Below, piece by piece: positions 1 through 8,248 of a stretch of DNA of 49,799 bases. Below the pieces are notes generated by a model, which had not been told where the DNA came from, made no database searches, and was given only the letters and a program-made list of their open reading frames with translations. A program made the position numbers and the translations under genes. Numbering within the stretch: position 1 is the stretch's first letter; each line of letters begins with the position of its first letter. This DNA comes from Prochloraceae cyanobacterium PL24a_bin.78 (lineage in GTDB: Bacteria > Cyanobacteriota > Cyanobacteriia > Cyanobacteriales > JANQIW01): assembly GCA_028281945.1 (NCBI GenBank), contig JANQIW010000094.1:1-49799 (forward strand), read 5' to 3'.

Positions 1-180
1 CCCCATTCTCCCCATCACCCATTCTCCCCATCACCCATTCACCCCATCTCCCACTCTCCCCATCTCCCACTCTCCCCATTCTCCCCATCACCCATTCTCC
101 CCATCACCCATTCACCCCATCTCCCATTCTCCCCATCTGCCACTCTCCCCATCACCCATCACCCATTCACCCATTCACCT
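1..180. repeat. G-rich (C-rich on +) degenerate minisatellite
   Basis: The stretch is built almost entirely of variants of CCCCATTCTCC, CCCCATCACCC and CCCCATCTCCC. On the minus strand it reads as runs of three or four G separated by 4-6 bases. It is cut by the window start. The same sequence class recurs at 15120-15610, 44140-44170, 44340-44370 and 49640-49710. It lies directly downstream of the minus-strand permease gene that ends at 195, so it would be in that gene's 3' untranslated region. Confidence 0.85.
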
Positions 181-194
181 TGTCTCCAATAACA

Positions 195-1055
195 TCACCC
201 TTTAACCGCACCAGCAGTTAAACCCCTAACAATCCGACGTTGAAAAACCAATACCAAAATTATCAAAGGCAAAGTACCCAAAACAGTAGCCGCTGCGATC
301 GCCCCATAAGGGATTTCAAAAATAATCGAACCACTTAATTGAGCAATTGCCACAGGAAGAGTTTTCAGACTTTCCCTAGTAATAAAAGTCAGAGCAAAAA
401 TATACTCATTCCAAGCAAAAATAAAAGTCAAAATTCCCGTAGTTATCAAAGCAGGAATCGTCAAAGGCAACATAATTTCCCATAACATCGGGATAGTTTT
501 ATAGCCATCAATTTTCGCTGCATCTTCCAAATCTTTAGGCAATTGTTCAAAAAAACTCCGCATTACCAAAATAGTAAGAGGTAAATTAATGGCAGTATAG
601 GGAATAATTAAAGCCAAATAATTGTTACCCAAACCAACAGCTTTAACCATTTCTAACAACCCTAAAAACAACAAAATATATGGAAATAAACTAACGATTA
701 AAACAATTCCCAAAATAATTTGTTTCCCCGGTAATCTCATCCTTGCTAACACATAAGCAGCAGGGGATCCCAATCCCAAACATAACAAAGTAGAGACAAT
801 AGAAACAAAAGCACTATTGAAAATATACCGACCAAAAGGACGACGTATAAACAAATCTTGATAATGTTGGAAAGTTATTTTACTAGGAATATAAACATTA
901 GGCACTGCAAATATTTCTTCATTAGTTTTAAAAGAAGTCAACAATTGTAAAAGAATTGGAAACAAAACAAATATGATTAATAAAGCGATGCCAATCCATA
1001 AAATTATCTGTTGTAAATTAAATTTATTTTGATTATCGTTAAATTTTTTGATCAT
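195..1055 (-). CDS. ggtD: Carbohydrate ABC transporter permease, GgtD/MalG-type
   Basis: This is an inner-membrane subunit of a sugar ABC importer of the MalG class. The 286-residue protein has about six hydrophobic segments: one near residues 15-38, four in the middle and one at the C-terminus. It also has the cytoplasmic EAA loop that contacts the ATPase (EDAAKIDGYKTIPMLWEI, about residue 180). The ATG at 1055 is preferred over a TTG two codons upstream. The GgtC-like partner permease lies upstream on the same strand, separated by 267 bp of repeat-bearing DNA. In Synechocystis, GgtC and GgtD form the membrane part of the osmolyte importer for glucosylglycerol, sucrose and trehalose. The binding protein and ATPase are not in the window. 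The permease class is firm; the Ggt identity rests on resemblance and on the paired partner. Confidence 0.8.
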   Translation of the reverse strand: MIKKFNDNQNKFNLQQIILWIGIALLIIFVLFPILLQLLTSFKTNEEIFAVPNVYIPSKITFQHYQDLFIRRPFGRYIFNSAFVSIVSTLLCLGLGSPAAYVLARMRLPGKQIILGIVLIVSLFPYILLFLGLLEMVKAVGLGNNYLALIIPYTAINLPLTILVMRSFFEQLPKDLEDAAKIDGYKTIPMLWEIMLPLTIPALITTGILTFIFAWNEYIFALTFITRESLKTLPVAIAQLSGSIIFEIPYGAIAAATVLGTLPLIILVLVFQRRIVRGLTAGAVKG

Positions 1056-1194
1056 TATCAATTTATAGATATTATTCTTAGTTAATTTTGTTTGTTTATC
1101 TAGGTTTGTTTATCTAGAAAGAAAAAGCAAAAGTAGTTACAATAATTAGCAATTTAATTAATAAATCAATTATCAATTGGTCGAGAATTTATCC

Positions 1195-1345
1195 CCAACT
1201 TATATCGTTTTTCCAAAAGTATGACATACAATGGTTAAGGGGAGACAAGGGGGACAAGGAGTACAAGGAGGACAAGGGAGATAGGTTTTGGGTTGGGAAT
1301 CAGCTGGGAAAAGAGAGGTTTAACTCTATCATCTTTTTAGAAATT
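1195..1345 (+). repeat. Dispersed repeat, copy A
   Basis: The block starts at TTTTTCCAAAAGTATGA, continues through GGGGAGACAAGG and GACAAGGGAGATAGG repeats and GGTTTTGGGTTGGGAATCAG, and ends in TTTAACTCTATCATC. The same ordered blocks occur inverted at about 44165-44340. Parts of them occur at 48440-48600. The end motif is shared with 15640 and 49745. The copy fills most of the gap between the two sugar permease genes and runs over the ggtC stop codon (1329-1331). Confidence 0.75.
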
Positions 1346-2246
1346 TGGTATTAGACAATAAAAAAATAGTCAAAAAAACAGCAACAATTAATAACAAAAA
1401 AGTCACCATAATTAAAGTAGCACCATAGCCAAAATCTAAATAACTTCTAACAGTAGCATAGATATAAATAGAAACCATTTCCGTCGCGCCACCCGGCCCA
1501 CCACCAGTCATAACTTGAACCAAATCAAAAATACCAAAAGCCTGAGCAAATCTAAACAATAAAGATATCAAAATTTGAGGAAAAATTAGAGGTAAAGTAA
1601 TTTGATAAAAACTCTGCCAAGCATTGGCACCATCAATAGCATGGGCTTCATAAAGATCTTTAGAAATTGATTGTAATCCAGCCAAAAGAATAATACTAAT
1701 AAAAGGAGTTGTTTTCCAAACATCAGCAATAATTAAAGCAACATTGGCTAAAAAAGGTTCTCCTAACCAATTAATTCCTGTTTCAATTAATCCCAAACGT
1801 AATAAAATATCGTTGATAACCCCAAATCGATCGTTAAACATCCAAGCCCAAGTTAAACCCATAATAGCAGTAGGTAAAGCCCAAGGAATAATAGCAACAG
1901 TGCGCACTAAACCTCTACCAAAAAAAGATTGATTTAAAATTAAAGCAATCCCTAAACCTAACAGTAATTCCAAAGAAACACTAACAACAGTAAAAGAGGT
2001 AGTATTCCAAATAGTTTGCCAAAAATGCCCATCACCCAGCATTCTTTCATAATTAGCTAAACCCGAAAAAATTGGTTGTAATTGAGTGCGGAGATTTTGG
2101 GTAAATAAGCTCAACCAAAAAGCCCTAATAACTGGATAAACAAAAACAAGAGAAAGTACAATTAAAGCAGGAATTATTAACAACCAAGCCGTTAATTGTT
2201 CTGTTTGGTAAATACTTTTTTTTTCATAATTTAAAAAACTTTTCAT
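1329..2246 (-). CDS. ggtC: Sugar ABC transporter permease, GgtC/MalF-type
   Basis: This 305-residue protein is the second membrane subunit of a carbohydrate ABC importer. It has six predicted transmembrane helices, starting with WLLIIPALIVLSLVFVYPVI at about 21-40. The EAA loop that docks on the ATPase is at about 200-220 (EAHAIDGANAWQSF). The stretch VQVMTGGGPGGATEMVSIYIY is typical of MalF/UgpA-type permeases. From memory it closely resembles Synechocystis GgtC. It is expected to pair with the MalG-type permease at 195-1055 and could import compatible solutes such as trehalose or sucrose. Its last codon and stop lie inside a dispersed repeat end. No strong ribosome-binding site is visible before the ATG. 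Confidence 0.8.
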   Translation of the reverse strand: MKSFLNYEKKSIYQTEQLTAWLLIIPALIVLSLVFVYPVIRAFWLSLFTQNLRTQLQPIFSGLANYERMLGDGHFWQTIWNTTSFTVVSVSLELLLGLGIALILNQSFFGRGLVRTVAIIPWALPTAIMGLTWAWMFNDRFGVINDILLRLGLIETGINWLGEPFLANVALIIADVWKTTPFISIILLAGLQSISKDLYEAHAIDGANAWQSFYQITLPLIFPQILISLLFRFAQAFGIFDLVQVMTGGGPGGATEMVSIYIYATVRSYLDFGYGATLIMVTFLLLIVAVFLTIFLLSNTKFLKR

Positions 2247-2325
2247 TTCTAATTTAATAACTTAAAACCTTAATAAAAAATCTCAACTTAAAACCTCTTT
2301 AATAATAGAAATTAATCAACACAAA

Positions 2326-4032
2326 TCAATCAACTTTCAAACTTCGTAAACGATTAAAAGCAGCAGCTAATTCACAGGGGCGAAATATAGCCAAATCACC
2401 TTCAGGAAAATCCGTCAAAACATCTAAACCCTCAGAATTAATCTCATTCATAACCAACTGAATCAGAGAAAAAAGAGTTTCTTTCTTGCTCCGATATTTT
2501 TTTTGAATATAAACAAGAGCACAAGCAATAGCCCTTAACTGACAAGGAGAAACAATTTGTTCCACAGCCCCTAAATCTATATCTTCTGTACCAAAAAACA
2601 CCCCATCCACATTTTTAACTTTGAATTTTACCGACTTATTACCACGACTGGGATCCACACTTTCTAATAAAGGTATTCTCGGAGTAATTTTGCCAAACTC
2701 TTGACCACCTTCAAAAGAACGATCGCTTGTATATTGATTAGCAATTTCTTTAGCCTTAGTAGTGACATCAAAAGCTTGAAAATTATCCATAGCAATCACC
2801 GTATCAGCCACATCAAAATAATCCCCACTGCCACCTGTTACCAAAATAGTAGACACACCATAATCAGTATAAAGTTGTTTTACCTTATCAATAAATGGCG
2901 TAATCGGCTCCTTATCCTTAGAGATTAACTGCTGCATACGACGATCGCGAATCATAAAATTAGTAGCAGAAGTATCCTCATCTAATAACAATAATTCCGT
3001 ACCAATTTCCAAAGCTTCAATAATATTAGCCGCTTGAGAAGTGCTGCCACTAGCATTAGAAGTAGAAAAAGTAGTAGTAGGAAGATTTTGAGGTAACTGA
3101 TTAATAAAAGGAGAGATATTGACAGAAACAACACTGCGCCCATCTTCCGCCCTAATTTTTACAGCCGTAGGATTAGTCACCACAAATTCTCTACCATCAC
3201 CTGGAATATGATTATAAACACCCAATTCTATAGCCTTAAGTAAAGTAGATTTGCCATGATATCCACCCCCAACAATGAGAGTAATTCCTGATGGAATCCC
3301 CATGCCTTTAACCTTACCTTGATTAGGGCAACTCAACTCAATTTCCAAAGATTTTGGAGAAACAAAAGGCACAACAGAATCACTTTCTAAAGGAGTTTTA
3401 TCCACACCACTTTTTCTTGGTAAAATAGCCCCATTAGCTATAAAAGCCACTAAATCTTTTTCCTTTAATTGTTGTCGTAAAGAATCAGCATCTTCAACAG
3501 TTTTGATATGATTTTCCATCCTATCTGGATTCAAAGAAGAATATTTCAAACTAGAATTAACAATATCCGGAATATCTTCACATAACATAGATAATGCTTG
3601 GTATCCTAAAATCCTTCTCCCTCGCGCGGGTAAACCCACTAAAAAACGTGCTTCGACAAAGTTATCGTCAATAGAAACCGAAGTTCTTTTTAAGACTTCT
3701 TGTCCTATACTTGTAATAGTAATTAATCCACTTTTCCCAGTGCCTCGATAAGCACTCAACTGACGAGCATATTTATCAAACTCACGAGTAAGATAATCTC
3801 CTAAAGCTATTTCTCGACTAGGAGATTGATATAAATCCTGAGGAAAACCAGCTATAGACTGAGGTATTTTAACTCTTATTTTACTTGGTAAAGCAAAAGG
3901 ATCTCCTTGTACCCGTTCAATAATCAGTATAAAATCTTGAAAATCATAACTACCTTTAATATCTTTATATGCTTTATAGCTGAAATTATCTAACCTTATT
4001 AATTCAGAGCGCAAATATTCTCTATCTAACAT
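2326..4032 (-). CDS. ABC-class ATPase of unknown function (COG3044-like)
   Basis: This 568-residue protein belongs to the family annotated as predicted ATPase of the ABC class. A family-specific N-terminal region of about 240 residues is followed by the ATPase core. The core has a P-loop GGGYHGKST at 255-263, a signature-like stretch ASGSTSQ at about 327-333 and a Walker B with catalytic acid, LLLLDEDTSA, at 347-356. The length matches the family. There are no membrane segments, so it is a soluble ATPase and not a transporter. The substrate and biological role are unknown. The adjacent phosphatase gene on the same strand lies 100 bp upstream, across an AT-rich tandem repeat, so co-transcription is possible but not shown. 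Confidence 0.85.
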   Translation of the reverse strand: MLDREYLRSELIRLDNFSYKAYKDIKGSYDFQDFILIIERVQGDPFALPSKIRVKIPQSIAGFPQDLYQSPSREIALGDYLTREFDKYARQLSAYRGTGKSGLITITSIGQEVLKRTSVSIDDNFVEARFLVGLPARGRRILGYQALSMLCEDIPDIVNSSLKYSSLNPDRMENHIKTVEDADSLRQQLKEKDLVAFIANGAILPRKSGVDKTPLESDSVVPFVSPKSLEIELSCPNQGKVKGMGIPSGITLIVGGGYHGKSTLLKAIELGVYNHIPGDGREFVVTNPTAVKIRAEDGRSVVSVNISPFINQLPQNLPTTTFSTSNASGSTSQAANIIEALEIGTELLLLDEDTSATNFMIRDRRMQQLISKDKEPITPFIDKVKQLYTDYGVSTILVTGGSGDYFDVADTVIAMDNFQAFDVTTKAKEIANQYTSDRSFEGGQEFGKITPRIPLLESVDPSRGNKSVKFKVKNVDGVFFGTEDIDLGAVEQIVSPCQLRAIACALVYIQKKYRSKKETLFSLIQLVMNEINSEGLDVLTDFPEGDLAIFRPCELAAAFNRLRSLKVD

Positions 4033-4053
4033 AATTTACAATAAAATTTACCC

Positions 4054-4129
4054 TTCAACTTAAACTAAATTCAATTTAAACTAAATTCAACTTAAATTAA
4101 CTAAACTAAATTTAATTTAAACTTAAATT
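4054..4129. repeat. AT-rich 16-bp tandem repeat
   Basis: About three close copies of TTCAACTTAAACTAAA (4054-4069, 4070-4085, 4086-4101) are followed by decaying copies. They fill the whole gap between the ATPase gene and the phosphatase gene. Confidence 0.7.
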
Positions 4130-4132
4130 ACT

Positions 4133-4753
4133 TTATTTCCAACTTAAATGGGAGAGATCACAATTTAGTTTTAAATCCCATCCATTGCCATTATAGACTA
4201 ATTTAACTAAACAACAGCAACGAGGATCCACAATAGGATTTCCATTTACCAAAGCTTTAGTAATAGCCACAACTGATATTTTATGACCTATAATCAGAAT
4301 ATCTTCAGAAAAATTAGAAATAAGTTGCCGGAGAGTTTTAACAGTGCGCTGCATTGCTGTTGCTTCATCTTCTGGATATATAGGCATGACACAAGATTGA
4401 TAATTCCAATCAATAGTAGGATATTCTTTTTTTAACAATTCAGGAGGATGAGTTTGGGGATGATGAGTCATCCACTCAGGATTTAACCATTCACTAAATC
4501 CAGATTCTAACTTAATAGAGAGATGTAATTTTTCTGCAACTGGGTAAGCTGTTTGTATTCCTCGCAAAAAAGGAGAAGAAAAAATATGGCCAATATTTTC
4601 ATTTTCTAGCCGAATTCCTAACTCTTGTGCTTGTAGTAAACCTTGTTGAGATAGAGGAGGATCATAACGACGTTTTGCCGTATTGAACCATTCTGGATGA
4701 ATAAAGTCAAGACGATGGCCATGTCTTGCTAGCCAAATTGTTGGAAACATCAT
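4133..4753 (-). CDS. Histidine phosphatase family protein
   Basis: The 206-residue protein has the branch-1 histidine phosphatase (phosphoglycerate mutase-like) signature. The catalytic RHG is at residues 10-12, a second phosphate-binding arginine is in SSPFLRGIQTA (R64), and the second catalytic histidine is in ILIIGHKIS (H157). Such enzymes remove phosphate from small metabolites or proteins through a phosphohistidine intermediate. No signal peptide is visible, so it is probably cytosolic. Two ATG codons stand in tandem at the start, and either could be used. Its exact substrate cannot be told from sequence. It is divergent from the sigma factor gene that begins at 5140. Confidence 0.85.
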   Translation of the reverse strand: MMFPTIWLARHGHRLDFIHPEWFNTAKRRYDPPLSQQGLLQAQELGIRLENENIGHIFSSPFLRGIQTAYPVAEKLHLSIKLESGFSEWLNPEWMTHHPQTHPPELLKKEYPTIDWNYQSCVMPIYPEDEATAMQRTVKTLRQLISNFSEDILIIGHKISVVAITKALVNGNPIVDPRCCCLVKLVYNGNGWDLKLNCDLSHLSWK

Positions 4754-5139
4754 TTTTACTTATCTTTAAGTCCGAATACTATAATAATAATTTTCCATTG
4801 CCCCAATTTTGGGAACAAAAGTAAAACTATTTACATCTTTTTTTCTAGAGTTGGAATATCAAAATTGATATAGTAACTTTGGTTAATTATTAATGATTAA
4901 TTGTATTTTAATTTTTTTAAATGGCATTAGATCTAATATGATAAAGATAGAAAAAATTCCTTGGAGTTAAGTCTTAACTTTACACAATCTTTAAATTTTT
5001 GCTCACAACCTTGACTTGATTATTAATAAGTTTTCCTTAACAAAAGAATTAATAATTCTGATAATTACAAAATGTAATAAAATAAAAATTCATTAAACTT
5101 CCTCACATTTTAAAAAATCTACTAAAAAAAACATATACC
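4754..5139. promoter_or_regulatory. Divergent intergenic region with three palindromes
   Basis: This 386-bp AT-rich gap separates the phosphatase gene (minus) from the sigma factor gene (plus). It contains three near-perfect or perfect inverted repeats: ATATCAA-AA-TTGATAT at 4856-4871, ATTAGATCTAAT at 4926-4937 and GTTAAG-T-CTTAAC at 4976-4988. They are candidate operators or RNA-structure elements. No clear -35/-10 pair was identified by eye. Confidence 0.4.
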
Positions 5140-6096
5140 ATGAAAACAGCACAAAAATATACAGATTCAATTCGTTCTTATTTAAGAGATATAGGCCGCA
5201 TTCCCCTTCTAACCCAAGAAGAAGAAATTATCTACGCTAAACAAGTACAACAATTAATAAACCTAGAAGAATTAAGAAAATCATTAGAAAAAGAGTTAGG
5301 AAAAGAGCCAAATCAACAAGAATGGGCAAAAGCTGCAAAAGTAACAAAAACTGAATTAATTTCCATAATTAGAGATGGTGAAAGAGCAAAACGTAGAATG
5401 ATTGAAGCAAATTTGCGTTTAGTAGTTTCCATCGCCAAAAAATATCTAAAACGCAATCTTGATTTATTAGATTTAATTCAAGAAGGTACCATTGGAATGC
5501 AAAGAGGGGTAGAAAAATTTGATCCCACTAAAGGTTATCGCTTTTCTACTTACGCCTACTGGTGGATTCGTCAAGCAATCACTCGTGCCATAGCTGAAAA
5601 AAGTAGAACTATTCGACTACCTCTTCATATCACAGAAAAGTTAAATAAAATCAAACAAGTACAGAGAAAAATAATTCAAGAAAAAGGAAGAACTGCAACT
5701 GTTGAAGAACTAGCAACTTCACTAGAACTAAAACCAGCTCAAGTTAGAGAGTATTTAGATAAAGCTCGCCAACCATTATCCTTAGAATTAAGAGTTGGAG
5801 ATAATAATGATACAGAATTAGTAGAACTTTTAGAAGATAAAGGAGAATCTCCAGAAGATTATGTCACTCAATCTTCTTTAGTGATGGATATCGAAAATTT
5901 GATGTTGGACTTAACAACCCAACAAAGAGATGTGCTATCCTTAAGGTTTGGATTAAAAGATGGAAAACCTTTAACCTTATCCAAAATAGGCATGATCCTA
6001 AAAATAAGTAGAGAAAGAGTAAGACAAATAGAAAGAGAAGCTTTAGCTAAACTCCGTAAAAATAAAGAAAATATCCGGGAGTATATATCAGGGTGA
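5140..6096 (+). CDS. Group 2 sigma factor, RpoD/SigA family (SigD-like)
   Basis: This 318-residue protein is a sigma-70 family RNA polymerase subunit that directs promoter choice. It opens with region 1.2 ([17 protein letters not shown], residues 8-24). Region 2 follows, with the core-binding and -10 recognition helix ([20 protein letters not shown]). Region 3 comes next, and the helix-turn-helix of region 4.2 ([20 protein letters not shown]) is near the C-terminus. It lacks the long acidic region 1.1 insert of a primary sigma factor. Its length equals that of Synechocystis SigD from memory, so it is most likely a non-essential group 2 factor acting in light or stress responses. The exact paralogue (B, C, D or E) is not settled. 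The upstream region carries three palindromes. Confidence 0.93.
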   Translation: MKTAQKYTDSIRSYLRDIGRIPLLTQEEEIIYAKQVQQLINLEELRKSLEKELGKEPNQQEWAKAAKVTKTELISIIRDGERAKRRMIEANLRLVVSIAKKYLKRNLDLLDLIQEGTIGMQRGVEKFDPTKGYRFSTYAYWWIRQAITRAIAEKSRTIRLPLHITEKLNKIKQVQRKIIQEKGRTATVEELATSLELKPAQVREYLDKARQPLSLELRVGDNNDTELVELLEDKGESPEDYVTQSSLVMDIENLMLDLTTQQRDVLSLRFGLKDGKPLTLSKIGMILKISRERVRQIEREALAKLRKNKENIREYISG

Positions 6097-6337
6097 ATAA
6101 AATTAACCCATAGAGGAAGGAAGAATCACCATTTCAACAAAGATTCGGAGAATACGAGTTTTTGGTTCGGTTCTTCCAATCATAAAAAAAAAGTTACAAT
6201 GGTTAAACTGGAAGAAATAATTAATTAGCTAACAAGATAGTAGGCTAAAAATATTTAAGGTTTACTGAAAATCAATAAAAAACCTAAACTAACTATATTG
6301 AACAAGTAAAGCAAATTAACTAGGAGGCAATCCAAGG

Positions 6338-6688
6338 GTGAATCAACAAACTAATTCTAATTCTTCAGAAAACTTTTTTGATGGTAAAGGAGAGTCAGGT
6401 AATGGATTATGGAAATATGTTCAGTCTCTCAATCCAGATACTGTTGCCCAACTTTCTAAACCCCAATCCAATGAAGTATTTCAAGTTATGGAACGTAATA
6501 TTATTGGCTTATTAGGAAACTTACCCTCAGAAAATTTTAGTGTCAGCATTAGCACTAATAGAGAAAATTTAGGACGTTTATTAGCTTCAGCTATGATGAG
6601 TGGTTATTTTTTGCGCAATGCTGAACAAAGAATGAATTTTGAACACTCTTTACAATCTTTAGATAGCTCAATTTCTGAGACAGATTAG
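6338..6688 (+). CDS. DUF760 domain-containing protein
   Basis: This 116-residue protein starts at a GTG preceded by a strong ribosome-binding site (AGGAGG about 10 bases upstream). Residues 22-105 match the DUF760 family as I recall it, which is found in cyanobacteria and plastids: a helical domain with the stretch NPDTVAQLSKPQSNEVFQVM and a conserved GLLGNLPSENF. There are no membrane segments or signal peptide. The function is unknown. It stands alone on the plus strand with its own terminator-like hairpin just downstream. Confidence 0.85.
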   Translation: MNQQTNSNSSENFFDGKGESGNGLWKYVQSLNPDTVAQLSKPQSNEVFQVMERNIIGLLGNLPSENFSVSISTNRENLGRLLASAMMSGYFLRNAEQRMNFEHSLQSLDSSISETD

Positions 6689-6696
6689 ATAACTTT

Positions 6697-6716
6697 TAAG
6701 CCATCCTCTGGCTTTT
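6697..6716 (+). terminator. Terminator-like hairpin after the DUF760 gene
   Basis: AAGCCA at 6698-6703 pairs with TGGCTT at 6709-6714 across a five-base loop, followed by only a short T run. It lies 9 bp after the stop codon, so it is probably a weak intrinsic terminator. Confidence 0.5.
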
Positions 6717-6972
6717 GGGGATCGAGTTTTCTATTTGTCTCTCAAAACACGATCCTTTGAAGCTATTTTAAATTTAAATATTAAATCTAAATCTTAGATC
6801 TTTGGTAGTAGTATTTCATGTACTTTTTATTTTAAGATATCAAAAATTATTCTTTAACTTTAGCAAACTAATAATAATTAATCCTATTATAAAATCTAGT
6901 TAGTTTATATATTTTGGAAATTCCATACTATAAAAAATGATTAATCATCCATAATTAATAATTAATAGGTAA

Positions 6973-7028
6973 TCAAGCATAATTTCTCAAGCATAATTTC
7001 TCAAGCATAATTTCTCAAGCATAATTTC
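6973..7028 (+). repeat. Four perfect 14-bp tandem repeats upstream of the BLUF gene
   Basis: TCAAGCATAATTTC is repeated four times without change, followed by a degenerate fifth copy (TCAAGAGATTTTC). The array ends about 125 bp before the BLUF start codon. Perfect copies suggest recent expansion or selection on spacing. Confidence 0.85.
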
Positions 7029-7155
7029 TCAAGAGATTTTCTCAATAGCTGTATCAAAATAAAATAGCTTCTTTAGAGTTAAAGTATTGACTTAAGTTCA
7101 TAAGAGATTAAAATCAAAATGAAAATTTCTAGATGATTTCAAGGGGAGAAATTTA

Positions 7156-7590
7156 ATGAGTTTGTATAGAATGATTTATTGTAGTCAAGCTATTCCTAAC
7201 CTAAACTTTTCAGAGCTTAAAGACATAATGCATAGATCAAAAAAAAATAACACCGCATTAGGATTAACTGGAATGTTATGTTATGGGAATTCTACTTTTC
7301 TTCAAGCCATAGAAGGAAATAGAAAGTTTATTACTCAAACATATAATAGGATAATAATGGATTCAAGGCATTTTAATCCAGAAATAATCGAATTTATAGA
7401 GGTAGAAGAAAGATTATTCAATGAATGGTCAATGAAATTAATTCAAATGGGAGCAGATTATGAAGATGAAGCTAATAAAGCCGTTTTAAAATATTCCAAT
7501 ACTCATAAATTTGCACCAATTTTTATGAATGGCAACCAATGTATAAAACTCTTGGTAGAGCTTAACAATTTATATAAAGAAAAAATTTAA
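7156..7590 (+). CDS. pixD: BLUF-domain blue-light photoreceptor, PixD type
   Basis: This 144-residue protein is a short BLUF sensor that binds FAD and responds to blue light. The functional residues fall at the same numbers as in Synechocystis PixD (Slr1694): Tyr8, Asn31/Asn32, Gln50, Trp91 and Met93. The first 95 residues are the BLUF fold. The remaining 50 form the two C-terminal helices and end in a PixD-like stretch (NQCIKLLVELNNLYKE). In Synechocystis, PixD binds the PatA-like response regulator PixE to control phototaxis, and the two genes are adjacent there. No pixE is present here. A MutT-type gene follows after 18 bp instead and is probably co-transcribed. The ATG has a good GGGGAG ribosome-binding site. 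Confidence 0.9.
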   Translation: MSLYRMIYCSQAIPNLNFSELKDIMHRSKKNNTALGLTGMLCYGNSTFLQAIEGNRKFITQTYNRIIMDSRHFNPEIIEFIEVEERLFNEWSMKLIQMGADYEDEANKAVLKYSNTHKFAPIFMNGNQCIKLLVELNNLYKEKI

Positions 7591-7608
7591 AGTAATAAAA
7601 ACGAAAAA

Positions 7609-8013
7609 ATGTCTTTACCTCATAAAAGAATTGGTGTAGCAGTAATTCGTAATACCAAAGGAGAAATTTTAATAGATAAACGCTTACCGAAAGGGTTAAT
7701 GGCAGGTTTATGGGAATTTCCTGGAGGAAAAATCGAAGAAAAAGAAACAGTAGAAGAATGTATAAAAAGAGAAATCTTAGAAGAACTGGGAATAGAAATA
7801 GAAGTTAAAGAACATTTAATAACCATATTTCATGATTATAGTGAATTTAGTGTAAGTCTAATTGTACATTATTGTTCTTATATTAGTGGGAAACCTCAAC
7901 CTCTTGAATGTGAAGAAATCCGCTGGGTAACCTTAGCAGAAATAGATAATTTTACTTTTCCTGCTGCTAATACTAAGATCATTGAAGCACTAAGAAGAAT
8001 AGAAAATTCATAA
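7609..8013 (+). CDS. mutT: MutT-type Nudix hydrolase
   Basis: This 134-residue Nudix enzyme hydrolyses nucleoside diphosphate derivatives; the closest class is the 8-oxo-dGTP pyrophosphohydrolase MutT. The Nudix box (G-x5-E-x7-REU-x-EE-x-GU) is complete at residues 40-62, with metal-binding REILEELGI at 54-62. The lead-in GLMAGLWEFPGGKIE is typical of MutT. The protein is about the length of E. coli MutT. It follows the BLUF gene by 18 bp without a clear ribosome-binding site of its own, which suggests translation coupled to the photoreceptor transcript. Removing oxidised nucleotides would fit light stress, but that link is an inference. Confidence 0.88.
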   Translation: MSLPHKRIGVAVIRNTKGEILIDKRLPKGLMAGLWEFPGGKIEEKETVEECIKREILEELGIEIEVKEHLITIFHDYSEFSVSLIVHYCSYISGKPQPLECEEIRWVTLAEIDNFTFPAANTKIIEALRRIENS

Positions 8014-8248
8014 TTCAAAATTCCCTAAAGCTAAATTGTAGAAATCAAAAATACAAACATACTAAATACTTGACAACTAAGTAATCTTCATCTAGACCAT
8101 AAATTTTTATTGAAACTGAGTATAGTTTCGGATTTTCAATTTCCACTGTCAAGGAGTTAATCAATTAAGTTAAAATAGTATCAAGAAAATTTAAATATCT
8201 TAACAAAAAAATTCAGAAACCAAGGAAAATTACAAAAACAGAAAAATT

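Larger units (their letters stand above)
6689..7155. other. Gene-free AT-rich stretch upstream of the BLUF gene
   Basis: This 467-bp stretch has no convincing ORF. It holds the hairpin at 6697-6716 and the 14-bp tandem repeat at 6973-7028. The rest is AT-rich with no structure I can name. The promoter of the BLUF-Nudix gene pair should lie in its second half. Confidence 0.6.

Noticed and set aside
6119..6177. GGAAGAA...TTCTTCC inverted repeat after the sigma factor gene
   Set aside because: The stem is only 7 bp with a 45-base loop and no T tract on the plus strand, so it is not a convincing terminator or small RNA.
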